DNA of 64,000 nt from Perognathus longimembris pacificus. Taxonomy: Eukaryota > Chordata > Mammalia > Rodentia > Heteromyidae. Positions 46,372 through 56,926 of the stretch are shown here, one piece after another. A program made the translations under genes and the position numbers. Below the pieces are notes generated by a model. It made no database searches. It was given only the letters and a program-made list of their open reading frames with translations, and was not told the origin of the DNA. Location: NCBI RefSeq assembly GCF_023159225.1, contig NC_063175.1:4853255-4917254 (forward strand), in the 5' to 3' direction. The first letter of the stretch is position 1, and each line of letters starts with the position of its first letter.

Positions 46372-46578
46372 GTGGCTGGGGATATGGCCTAGTGGCAAGA
46401 GTACTTACCTTGTATACATGAAGCCCTGGGTTCAATTCCCCAGCACTACATCACATATATAGAAAACAGCCAGAAGTGGCGCTGTGGCTCAAGTGGCAAA
46501 GTGCTAGCCTTGAGCAAAAAGAAGCCAGAGATAGTACTCAGGCCCTGAGTCCAAGGCCCAGGACTGGCAAAAAAAAAA
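46372..46578 (+). mobile_element. Young dimeric ID-type SINE, perfect 15-bp target-site duplication
   Basis: It has an ID arm (gatatggcctagtggcaaga, B box ggttcaattcc), joint cacatatatagaaaac, right arm gccagaagtggcgctgtggc, and a pure A tail. Confidence 0.97.
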
Positions 46579-46593
46579 AAGAATGGTCTTCTA
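46579..46593. repeat. Target-site duplication, right copy
   Basis: Exact copy of 46357-46371. Confidence 0.93.
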
Positions 46594-46604
46594 AAAGTCA
46601 ACTT

Positions 46605-46808
46605 TGTGCTGGTTGGTATGACTGCTCAGAAGGCAAAGCCTGAGTTTAAGTTTGAAGCCAGGCTGGACAGAAAATGTGTGAGACTTCATCTCCAGTGAAC
46701 TAGCAAACTGCGAGACTCGATGCATTTCTCGAGTGGTACAGAACCAACCATGAACAAGAAAGCTAAACAAGCATGTGAGTTCCTAAGTTCAAGTTCTGGC
46801 AGAAAAAG
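46605..46808 (+). mobile_element. Old B1/tRNA composite SINE
   Basis: gctggttggtatgactgctc, then caggctggacagaaaatgtg, then gacttcatctccagtgaact, with a decayed right arm ending taagttcaagttctggcaga. Confidence 0.6.
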
Positions 46809-47615
46809 TATGTAACTTTGATCATGTTATTCTACTATTTTAAACTATTTAATAAATACCTTACGTGTAGTATAAAGTATAGCTCCTGATAATGACATAT
46901 CCATATCCACATCCATATACTTGCTTTTATCCTACTTAATCTGCTGTTTATAATATCATTTGTGTAATATGCTCTTTAATAAATCTGTAGCTGACTCATA
47001 TTTTATCTTTGACTTGAGTTGCATAGCTTTTGCTGAGTAATATTTACTTGTACTTCTAAGGTGGTTTGGTAAACTCCTGGTCCAAGCCCTTTAAGTGAGA
47101 TCAAATGTTACCAATATTAATCATAGGTGCCAGGATCACAAGTCTTGCCAGGTGGTAGTAAAAATTCCAGTTTATCTTGAGACTGTATCCTTATTTGGAT
47201 CTCCAATGCCTAGCATAGTGATTGTCCACCAGAGAGAGAGAAAAGGAACCCCAGAAGGACCAAAGAATGGGAGAATTGTGTGAGGTGAGATGTCGAATTT
47301 CAAACCAGCACCTCTGAATGAATATGAAATGAAAGAAATGTGGCGATATCACACCTTCAGTATTATAAACCAAATGGCCCATCTTCCATCCGTTATTAAC
47401 ACTTTTTCACAGTCTTCCCACAGATGAATGTTGATTTCACCACAGTATGAAAGTTCAGTTGAAATACAGGGGTGATTTTTCAGGTCATTAGTCGTAATGA
47501 AATTCTGTGAGAGAACACTGAAGCCAGAAATGAGGAAGTCATCTGGAGAAGCTTCCTTTCACCTCATCATGACATCTAATTAGTCACCAAGTTTTACCAA
47601 CATCCTAAAATGATG
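46809..47615. other. Unique DNA, no gene seen
   Basis: Nothing coding was recognised. Confidence 0.4.
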
Positions 47616-47725
47616 AGCTATTTCGCTCTATTGCTTAAAACTTTTCAGGAATTCCTTGCCTTCAAGATTAAATTGAAAATCTTGGTGTGACATGCAAGTC
47701 TTTCACAACCTGGCTCTTCCTTCAT
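47560..47725 (-). mobile_element. Ancient L2-like LINE remnant, antisense
   Basis: atctaattagtcaccaagtt, then cttttcaggaattccttgcc, then caagtctttcacaacctggc recalls the reversed L2-type block. It is decayed and the call depends on memory of the consensus. Confidence 0.4.
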
Positions 47726-47786
47726 TAAATTACCAGAATAATTCATTTGAGTGGAATTATTTTTCACATTTTGAAAAGCTCAATTA

Positions 47787-47801
47787 AAAATTCATTATTT
47801 A
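47787..47801. repeat. Target-site duplication, left copy
   Basis: AAAATTCATTATTTA, exact at 48010-48024. Confidence 0.93.
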
Positions 47802-48009
47802 GGGGCTGGGAATATGGCCTAGTGGCAAGAGTGCTTGCCTTGTATACATGAAGCCCTGGGTTCGATTCCCCAGCACCACGTATATAGAAGACGGCCAGAA
47901 GTAGAGCTGTGGCTCAAGTGGCAGAGTGCTAGCCTTGAGCAAAAAGAAGCCAGGGACAGTGCTCAGGACCTGAGTTCAAGGCCCAAGACTGGCAAAAAAA
48001 AACAAACCC
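47802..48009 (+). mobile_element. Young dimeric ID-type SINE, perfect 15-bp target-site duplication
   Basis: Near-consensus copy: gaatatggcctagtggcaag, B box ggttcgattcc intact, right arm gtagagctgtggctcaagtg, A-rich tail. Confidence 0.97.
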
Positions 48010-48024
48010 AAAATTCATTATTTA
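48010..48024. repeat. Target-site duplication, right copy
   Basis: Exact copy of 47787-47801. Confidence 0.93.
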
Positions 48025-48620
48025 ATATCATTCGGTAGAGACTCCTACTAAATAATAATAAAATAATAATATTCTAATTATTCTAATAAATAATATTAGA
48101 ATAACATTAACAGTTTGGAAATAAACTTTTGTAGTTAAAAAGATATAAAAGGATTTGTGAATAATACACACAAAGAAGTATATATTCACCTGCATATACT
48201 AAGAATTGTTAATAGTACCTAACCTCAGGCCATGTAGACACCATCATAGAACTAAGATATTCTGATAAGTAACACAAAAAATTAACATGTTATTTTATAA
48301 ACTTGTGGAAGGAGCATATTCTAGATTAATCAAGAAGTATTGTATTTAGAAAGTTTCCCTTAACATTGTATTTTGCAAGATATTCAATCCATCCAGGAAA
48401 TCTCTTATAATTATGTAGTATTCTACTTCCTTCAGAGATGTAAATATTCTTGCCAAGCTAATTTAAGTAATATTATTTAAAAATAATAACAGAATTAGGA
48501 TTTGACCTTTAGTTTTGCATGTTATACATTCAGACATCTGAAAGAATAAATAATTTTATTATTAATCTTAATACTCTACCTTTACATTACACTTTGATTG
48601 CTTCTTACTTTTAACTCCAG
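48025..48620. other. AT-rich unique DNA, no gene seen
   Basis: AAT/ATT-rich repeats at 48045-48105. Nothing else recognised. Confidence 0.4.
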
Positions 48621-48633
48621 TTCATATTTAAAT

Positions 48634-48849
48634 TTTTTTTTTTTTTTTTTTTTTTTTGGCCAGTCCTGGGCCTTGGACTCAGGGCCTGAGCACTGTCCCT
48701 GGCTTCTTCCCGCTCAAGGCTAGCACTCTGCCACCTGAGCCACAGCGCCCCTTCTGGTAGTTTTCCATATATGTCGTGCTGGGGAATAGAACCCAGAGCT
48801 TCATGTGTAGGAGGCAAGCACTCTTGCCACTAGGCCATATTCCCAGCCC
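48634..48849 (-). mobile_element. Dimeric ID-type SINE, antisense
   Basis: T-run, then ggccagtcctgggccttgga through the reversed right and ID arms to ttcccagccc. CATATTTAAAT followed by T's occurs on both sides (48623 and 48850), giving a target-site duplication of at least 11 bp. Confidence 0.95.
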
Positions 48850-48869
48850 CATATTTAAATTTTTTTTTT

Positions 48870-49230
48870 TTTTATAAAAGGGGGACATATTCTGTTTGAC
48901 AGAGGGAATATGCCATTTTAAATATGACCTTCATTTGAGATAGTCCACTTTAAGGCTAATTCACAATATTGGAAATGGCCTGAATTTAGTATAATCCAAT
49001 GACTAAACCAGCCATGGGCAATGCACATTGGTGTCTTATTTTATTTTTATTTTCATTGCTGTATGAAAGAAGATTAAAAGGAAAGGAAAGCATCTTCCTT
49101 TATTCATTGAAAGAATATCAAATCGATGAGAAATCATCAATGTGTTAGTCTTTGTATGGACCTAAGTTATTATTTCTCTAAGGTCCAGAGGAATATGATT
49201 GCTTGAACTTATGGTGTATGTTTATTTAAG
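48870..49230. other. Unique DNA, no gene seen
   Basis: Nothing recognised. Confidence 0.4.
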
Positions 49231-49239
49231 AAACTGCTA

Positions 49240-49371
49240 GAAGGGAAAGGGGGAGGAGGGAGGGGGGTATGAGGGACAAGGTAACAAACTGTACAAGAAA
49301 TGTATCCAGTGCCTAACATATGAAACTGTAACCTTTCTGTACATCAGTTTGATAATAAAAATTTGAAAAAA
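49240..49371 (+). mobile_element. Very short 5'-truncated L1 (last 130 bases)
   Basis: The insert starts inside the G-rich polypurine tract of the L1-A 3' UTR and runs to ATAAAAATTTGAAAAA. AAACTGCTA at 49231-49239 is repeated at 49372-49380. Confidence 0.92.
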
Positions 49372-49380
49372 AAACTGCTA

Positions 49381-49845
49381 TTCTCTTTTTCAACCATTTC
49401 AATCATTTTAAATGCCCATGTTAAATGCACAAGATTTCAAATTTCTCCACATCTACACTAATACATACTACATTCAACCATTTCAATTTTAGATAATCCA
49501 ATAACAATCTTTTTGAAATTTTAATTTGCATTTACCTAATGACTACTGATGTTAAGCCTGTGTTCTGTGCCTACTTGTCATTCATCTATCTTTCCTCATG
49601 ATGTATCTGTAAGTGTTAGAGAAAGGTGACCACCACACAGTTCAAGCAGAGGAGAGTTTACTGGAAGAACCAAACCCCAACCTGCACCAGATGTAGGTGT
49701 GCAGAGAGGGAACACATGGTGGAGAGAGATTATACAGGGGAAGGCAAGGAGGAGGTATAGCCACAGCAGCTGCAAAAGTGACTTCAGATCCTGGGGTCCT
49801 TTTGATGGGTTCACAGTCAGATGATTGTCAATCAGGTGTTTGGTT
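49381..49845. other. Unique DNA, no gene seen
   Basis: Frames at 49596-49888 match nothing known. Confidence 0.4.
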
Positions 49846-49846
49846 G

Positions 49847-49945
49847 TTTGTTTTTTTAATAATAATTACTTATTTATTGTCAAAGTGATGTACAGAGGGG
49901 TTACAGTTTCATATGTAAGGCCATGGTTACATTTCTTGTACTATT
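49847..49945 (-). mobile_element. Short antisense L1 3' end
   Basis: T-rich tail, then attgtcaaagtgatgtacag, then aggggttacagtttcatatg: reversed last 95 bases of L1-A type. Confidence 0.85.
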
Positions 49946-50229
49946 TGTGTTTGTCTTGTACTACAGGTGTTTGAGAGTTACAGGTGATTACCAGTTTCCA
50001 GCAGGTGATTTCTGGTAAGGCTCTGTGCTGTCCTTCACGAAGAGGATGGGGAAATGGGGCTGTTTTCCCTGGCAGACCTAACAGTATCTGCCTCACATTT
50101 TTGCTTATTTTTAATAATGCTCTATCTTTTTATTGAGTTTTGAGAGTGCTACCTCAGGAACTTTACTTGCCATATATGTTCTCCCAGAGTGGGCATTGCA
50201 TTTTTTAAATTAAACTATAGATTTTATTT

Positions 50230-50467
50230 TAGTTTCTGTCAGTCCTGAGGCTAGAACTCAGGGCCTGGTGATTATTCTTGAGCTATCTGGCTCAAGGATA
50301 ATGCTCTACCAGTTGAGACACAGCTCCACTTCTGGTTATTTTGGTGGTTAACTGGAAACAAGAGTCCCATGGACTTGTGTGCCCCAGGCTGGCTTTGAAC
50401 CATGATGGTCTGATCACAGCCTTCTAAGTAGCCTTTATTAGAGGTGTGAGTCACTGGTTCCCAGCTT
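50230..50467 (-). mobile_element. B1/tRNA composite SINE, antisense
   Basis: tctgtcagtcctgaggctag, tgctctaccagttgagacac, linker acaagagtcccatggacttg, reversed left arm ending gtgtgagtcactggttccca. Confidence 0.85.
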
Positions 50468-50724
50468 ATACTATAGATTTTAAAGGTCAGAATTTCTTAA
50501 TTTCCATGAAATAAAATCTAGTTTTTATTTGTAAAATAAGTACTTTGTTGTGTTTAGGAAATCTTAGATTAAAACAAGGTCACAAAAATGTTCATCTTTT
50601 GTTTACTTTAAGTTTAATATTTATCTATTTTAATTTTAGGTCTATGATCCATAACACTCATTTTCATATATTGTGCAAAGGCCAAATATTTTATTTTATT
50701 TTGTTTATGTATTTGTATATATTT

Positions 50725-50825
50725 ATTTAAACAAGATTTCACTACATTCTACACAGTGACTTCTAACCTAAAACTCAAAATGCTTCATTTTCTAGGATTA
50801 CATGCATGTATCATTGTACCTGGCT
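50725..50825 (-). mobile_element. Old 7SL-like SINE, antisense
   Basis: tctaggattacatgcatgta, then tcattgtacctggctcag is the reversed 5' arm of a B1-type element. It is diverged. Confidence 0.5.
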
Positions 50826-50967
50826 CAGTTTTATTTTCCCATATGGATATGCAACTGTTGCTTTTGTTTTTATATTGTGGCATTAGAAAACAAGGCCATG
50901 GCATGGTGCATGCTATGCAAGCACTCTGCTTCTGGAGCCACTCCTATTAGTCTGTTTATATCTATTT

Positions 50968-51085
50968 TATTCCTGAGATAGGGTCTCACTAATTTTTGCC
51001 TGGGTTGCTCTCAAACTCACAATTTTCCTGTCTCCATCTCCAGGTCTTTGGAATTGCAGATATGAGTCTCCATGTATGGCTCAGA
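50968..51085 (-). mobile_element. B1-like SINE, antisense
   Basis: gagatagggtctcactaatt, then gcctgggttgctctcaaact, then ttggaattgcagatatgagt is a reversed 7SL-type monomer. Confidence 0.65.
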
Positions 51086-51189
51086 ACTATTTGTTGAAAA
51101 GATACTCTTCTTCCACTGAATTTTCTTTGCATTTAAAAATAAAGCAATTGACTGTACATGTATGGTCCTAATACAGACTGAATTCTGAT

Positions 51190-51430
51190 CTATTGATCTC
51201 TGTCTTTATTACAACTATATATCATGGATTATAACACATATATACTAGGTACTATATATATATACATACATGATAATAACATACTGATGACATGTGATTA
51301 TTATGAATATATGTTATGTCCATAATACATAATATAATAATAGGATTATTATATTATATATAATAAGAATATATTATATTATAATCATATGTTATATAAT
51401 AATCATAATAAGATGATTTATATATATAAT
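51190..51430. repeat. AT-rich palindromic block
   Basis: About 240 bases of nearly pure A/T, with repeated TATAT, ATTATAT and ATAATCAT units and many short inverted repeats. Confidence 0.75.
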
Positions 51431-51869
51431 TCAGGTTTACATCCTTTGAGTTACTAGTTATGCATACTGTTGTTTTGTTTTACAGGCTGCTTTGAATTTC
51501 ATCGTATCCAAGTTTAACTTTTCATAATGTAGTTATTATTTTGCACTTCAAAATGTACCTCCAAAATCTTCTACTAGGCTGCTTCCATTTCTCCCCTGAA
51601 CTCTAATGTGACTGTTTCCATTCACTGAATTCCTAGAAACCCCAATTGTACTGTTAAGTGTTCAACCTCACTCACTATTTTCTAGAGAGATGGAAATAAC
51701 AAGAACATTATTTAGAATATTTGTGTAGTTATTGTTTCTGATAATATTCAGTTATTTCCATAGGTGTAAATTATTTCCTAGTATAATTTTCCTTCTGCTC
51801 GAAAAACTTACTTCAATATATTGTTAGTGAAGAATGAATAGCGGTAAATTCTTTCAGCTTTTGTGTGCC

Positions 51870-52420
51870 TAACAAAATATTCAGAATTTTATTTTGGAAG
51901 TATTTTCCAGGGTATAGAACTCTAGATGTGAAGGCTGTCTTTCAATATGGAAGTTTTTATTCTACTCTTTCTGAATCATACTGTTTGTTTACTTTTACTT
52001 TTGTCTGCTGTCATTCTTTCTTCCTACCTACACAATGTGTTATTATTCCTGGCTACATTTGTTTCATATTTTCTCTTCATCAAGAGAAACATAAATATAA
52101 TATGCCTTCTATTTTTATTCTTGAAATCATTTGAATTGCTTGCATATGTGTTTCAATGTGTTTATTAAATTTCAGATATTTTAGCAGTATTTCTTTCTAT
52201 TTTTTATGTTCTTGCCCCTTCCTATTTTTTAGGGATTCCAAATGTTTTGGTATTTGTGGTTGTCCTTTAGTTCCTTTTTAGTCTGTTCATTATTTCTAGT
52301 CTTCTTCTATGTGTTTATATAAATTTTTTAAAATTTCTGGTTAGTGTTGGCTATAGGGAACCTAAGTATTTTTGCGAAGTCTCCTTCATTGTTCACCCAA
52401 TTAAGTATTTTCATTTTGAT
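51870..52420 (-). mobile_element. Possible old L1/HAL1-type fragment, antisense
   Basis: ttttccagggtatagaactc, then tctagatgtgaaggctgtct and the following T-rich text resemble a reversed, decayed old L1. The plus-strand frames 51865-52168 are then shadows. Tentative. Confidence 0.35.
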
Positions 52421-52614
52421 CTCACATATTATATTGTAATACAAAAGAAGTTACTAAATTCTGGTAGTCAGATACTCTTATTTATTTTCTGTTTGTTATC
52501 GAACATTAATTGAACAATATTTCACTGTGACATTTCTATGAACATTCACCCCCCAATGACTTTTATATCTCATGAATCTCCATCTTTTCATTCAGTCTTT
52601 AGTAGGTTTCATTA

Positions 52615-52617
<3 letters not shown>

Positions 52618-52655
<38 letters not shown>

Positions 52656-52668
52656 CACACACACACAT
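52618..52668. repeat. (CTAT)n(CA)n microsatellite
   Basis: Nine or so CTAT units followed by a short CA run. Confidence 0.93.
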
Positions 52669-52924
52669 ATGTGATCAGTGTTGATCCTTTTCACCCCTGG
52701 TACTTGCTACTTTTCCTTTCCTCTCCATTGATTTCCTGTCTGAACAACCCACCCTTACTCTCACCTCAGTCAGGACTCAAACAAGGATCACTGAGTCCTG
52801 AATGCTGGCACAGTCATTGTTAGAAATTGCCATCAGGTGTGGTGAAGCTTGCCTATGGTAGTATGGTCATATCTGGAAAAGTATCAGACCTGAAACAAAT
52901 GAAATCCTTAGCCCAGCCCTGGGT

Positions 52925-53032
52925 ATCAACTCCATGAAGGTATAGACTACATGATGTGAATCCTTTTCTGTTGCTGGATCCTTAAGTACTGTACAAAGTA
53001 CTGACTCTTAACAGATGCCTAAAAGTCTCTTT
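52925..53032 (+). mobile_element. Ancient L2-like 3' end
   Basis: aactccatgaaggtatagac, then ttttctgttgctggatcctt, then ttaacagatgcctaaaagtc follows a widespread ancient mammalian repeat layout. Low certainty. Confidence 0.35.
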
Positions 53033-53439
53033 GAAATGATAATTAGACCATAACTGATAATTAAACATCATGTCTCCTTTCTGAATCCATGATGCTAGAG
53101 CAGTTTAGTGTTACTCCAATATTTCATTTTAGCTAGGAGCATCTTATATGTAGAATGCTAAATACTCAGAGGAAGATACAGATGTATAAAAAATATTTTT
53201 GGCCTCACAGAATTTTCAGCCTAGAGGGTTAATTAGATATAGGAACCAGGTAGCTGTTAAACAAGGAATCATTATTTTGTATATCAATCCTACAAGAGGG
53301 TAGACTAAGTCTTTAACAGTAACAAGTAACTAAATTGAGTGGACACACTTCCTTCAGAATATACGATGCTAATTCATATGCGACAGGCTCTAAATCAATG
53401 TTGCCATCATTGGAAATTTGGTAATCTTCATTTAATTAG

Positions 53440-53590
53440 TCTTGTGGTTATTTATCCAATTTATCCAAATGGAGTAAGTAGTGTGATACTGGCTCTCTGT
53501 TTCTGGATTCTTTCACTGAGCATAAAGATCTCCACGTTGTTGAATATGACACTATTCTATCCTCTATCATGGCTGAAGAGGAAATAATTT
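53440..53590 (-). mobile_element. Old L1 3' fragment, antisense
   Basis: tggattctttcactgagcat, then aaagatctccacgttgttga resembles the reversed end of L1 ORF2 (the sense block near the SerGlu motif). Decayed. Confidence 0.4.
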
Positions 53591-54818
53591 CAAAATTTTT
53601 TTCACCATAAGGAAATATGTATTTGAGGAGGTAGAACTTCCTAACTTAATTTAAATTTTGCACAATGAATTTCAGGTGTTGAAGCATCATGTGGTTCCTC
53701 ATAAGCTTAGCTAATTTAAAAAATATTCTGCTAAAATATCCTAATGAATTAAATTTTAGAGGGTATCATTCCTCCCAGCTCCTTCCATGTTCCCTTACCT
53801 ATTTTGTCTTAGTCTTCGGAATGTGCTTTAATCAAGCCTCAACCAGTAGCACAGATGCACTTTGCAAGTTTTAAAAGGCATTAAATTAGAATGAAGCATC
53901 CTGATATTCCAGCCAATTTCTTTTTTCTTCTGTCTGGTTGATAGTCTCCAAGTTGAGAATAATGAGTTGGTCACAAAAAGTACCTCAGAGAGTTTAGACT
54001 TCATCACAATTCTTGGATAAGACATTCCAACACTGCACAAGCACCCAGAAAGAGATTTCGGGTAAAAGTGTGAATATGTTATGCTTCAAATGCTCCACTC
54101 TTGATGTTTTATTTCACAACATAACACCTTAGACTCTGCTCAGCAATTCAGTCCTCAGTTCTCTTCAGCTCCTTTGGGAAACAGGGGGTAAGCAGGTCAA
54201 GTTATTGAGGTGTAAAAGTGGTTTATGTCACAGGCACACAGCTACTGCTGTGAACAGAAATCTACACACATAGCTTCTTTGTGCTGCATGCACTTACTTC
54301 GGCAGAAGCTAGCAATAAGAGCCTCTGAGGTGTTTAGTCAAGTAATGAGGACCCTAAGAATAATAGTGTAGCCTCAAAATCACATGTCATGAGAGCACTA
54401 ACCACAGAAGAGACAAATCAAATATTCACAAAGCAATGTTCTTGCAGATTCTTTGCCTTTCAAATGCAATTCTTCACAATAGTCAACCTTATTGCTCTTT
54501 AAATCAATAACTAGGAAAGTGAAAACAACAAAAAAGTGAGGATGTTTGTAGTTCTTTCTAATGCTAATATAGTCTTAGTAAAACTGAAACAAATCATGAG
54601 CTATAGAGAAATATGTTTCTCACTAAAACTTATATCTAAGCTAGCCTTAGATTAGGGAAAAACTAGATGGCTTTGCCCATTATAAAAATTAGTTGCAATT
54701 ATTTGGGCAGAGTGTTTTTGAGACTGTGGGGAAGGTGATGGTAGGAAAACCAAGTATGAGAAATAGCCTGTGGAAAAGTATTAAAATGACATGATTTTAC
54801 ATTTTAAAATAGCTTGAG

Positions 54819-54819
<1 letters not shown>
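53591..54819. other. Unique DNA, no gene seen
   Basis: No coding signal and no clear repeat. Confidence 0.4.

Positions 54820-54820
<1 letters not shown>

Positions 54821-54870
<50 letters not shown>
54821..54870. repeat. (GT)n microsatellite
   Basis: 25 uninterrupted GT units. Confidence 0.97.
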
Positions 54871-54871
<1 letters not shown>

Positions 54872-55980
54872 TTTACTGCTGCTCAAGCATCTCATCCCAC
54901 TTACCTAATGCACATTTCTCTCACTGTCCTATCTCAGTTACATCCTTAGTTTAGGGTGGTCAAGAAGTGACCCTGAGGTGGGGGTTCTGGACAATTCTCT
55001 TTCCTGTCCTGCTCTATTTGTGTACTGGGCTGAAGAATGATGGAGCCAAGTTTCTCTACTTCTCTCATAAAACCATGGTTAATTTGTTAAGCGAAAACCC
55101 TACAAAGCTTATAGTCTAATAAATATATTGCAATTACTCAGATAACCAGTCTGTTAGTCTCAGTGCTCAGCAGCCAGAGGCCGGTTCACTACTTTCAGCA
55201 CTTTGGGCCCTGCATTGGTGCCTATGTCTTTCAGGCTTACAGGCTTTACCTTTACTATATGTTTATCTCCTTTATTTCTAATCCCTTCTTTGTACCTACA
55301 GATGTGTGGCTTCCTGAGTCTATTTCATCAGCCAACTCTGTTAAAAAGGCTTATCTCCTGTTGTTATCAACATAATAAATAAGATTCCCAAACTAACTAG
55401 GATATGTCATTATAAAAATATAAAATGTTGCTGATAAAGAGAACACACAGTATTTAAAATTACTGTCTTTAAGTAGTCTTGCAAATGAGTTTCAATTCAA
55501 TTTGTCTGTTTGTGAGTACAATTCATCTCAGTCAATGGAAAGGACTTGCAGAAGAAAAGAAAATCATACCTTAAACAAAGAGTAGCATTTCATCTCTAAA
55601 ATACTAACCCAAACTTTGACCCCTAAATAAGTCCTATCTGTATTAGCAAAATAAAAGAATGTCATTCTAACCATAAATGCAAAAGAACTCATCAGAACAA
55701 ACATAAAGCCTGGAAATATAAAAAAATTCAAGGAGTAAATAATGGAGGCCTTTGGTTTAGGTAAGTCTTTTTGATTCTAAAAGTAAAAGCACAATTTGAA
55801 CTCATCCAAATTACATCTTTTTCTCTAAAAGAAGCAGCATTTTTAAATGGAAACCCAAGGCACATACTTGAAGACAAATTTTCACATAATACATAGCTGG
55901 CAGTGGAACAATATCAAGAATACGTGAAGAACATTCTATAAAAAGTACCCATCCACAGGCTAGCTGCATCTCATGAGGGG
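54871..55980. other. Unique DNA, no gene seen
   Basis: A 70-codon frame at 55163-55375 has no recognised homology. Confidence 0.4.
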
Positions 55981-55984
55981 AGCC

Positions 55985-56595
55985 TTCTCTTAAAGATATA
56001 CAAATGATAGATCAACTCGTGAATGATATCAACGATCACTTGAGAAACAAAAATTAAAATCACAGTGTGATGCCAAGAGAACACTTAAGATTTAACACAT
56101 TGTACAATATAAATGCCAGGGAGGAAGTGGATTAAGTAGAATGTTCATGAATGGCTGTTAGGATTACAAAGGTGATTCCACCTTTAGAAGAGGCAAAATG
56201 CAGTGTATTCATAAACTACTTTGTTCAAGACAACTCTTGTACAACTAAAGATAATAGATAAATTTCTGTAATAATAAAAATGTAGCATTTTCAGATATTC
56301 AAGTATACACTTAACATATGCACAGTGAGCCTCGTCTGCAGTCTCTGTCCAACCAGAACATATATTTATGCTTTCATAGCTTATACATGAATGCTTTCAG
56401 CTGTTTTATTCCTATAATCCAAAACTAGAAATAGCTGTCCTTTACCTAGTAAAAGAACGAATAAACATTCATATATCCATAGAGCAGAATATGACTCCAT
56501 TATAAAATAAAACCAATGAATGACACAGCACAGATAAATCCCAAAGGCATTCTGGCAAGAAAAGAAGTTAGGTTTAATGATACTATTCATCTGAT
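55985..56595 (+). mobile_element. Old L1 3' fragment
   Basis: gccagggaggaagtggatta, then aaaactagaaatagctgtcc, then atatccatagagcagaatat, then gataaatcccaaaggcattc follows the ORF2/3' UTR order of an old L1, independent of L1-A and L1-B. Confidence 0.65.
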
Positions 56596-56604
56596 AGACC
56601 TACA

Positions 56605-56690
56605 CACACTTCATAGTGGTGCATTCTATAATCCCAGCAGTAGAGAGTTCAAGGCTGCATAAAGACACCATGTGTCAAATAAACAATCCT
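56605..56690 (+). mobile_element. Truncated B1-like SINE
   Basis: tagtggtgcattctataatc, then ccagcagtagagagttcaag. Short and old. Confidence 0.5.
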
Positions 56691-56913
56691 GCAGCAGAAA
56701 ATATATGAGAGATTATCAAGGGCTGTAGATAGGTAAAGATGGTGGCCATAAATAGTTTGCACAGGAGATTGTTAGGGAAAATGACTTAAATAATTGTATA
56801 TCCTATTTATCTTATTTGCACTTTTGCCCAGATTCACACAACTGTATGCCAAAATAAATTTTATTACATGTCATATAAAAAGGCAAAGCCAGAAAACAAA
56901 GAGGAAAAGAGAT

Positions 56914-56926
56914 AAGAAATGCCATA
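56914..56926. repeat. Target-site duplication of L1-B, left copy
   Basis: AAGAAATGCCATA; the right copy at 61619-61631 reads AAGAAATGCCGTA, one G/A difference at a CpG. Confidence 0.85.
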
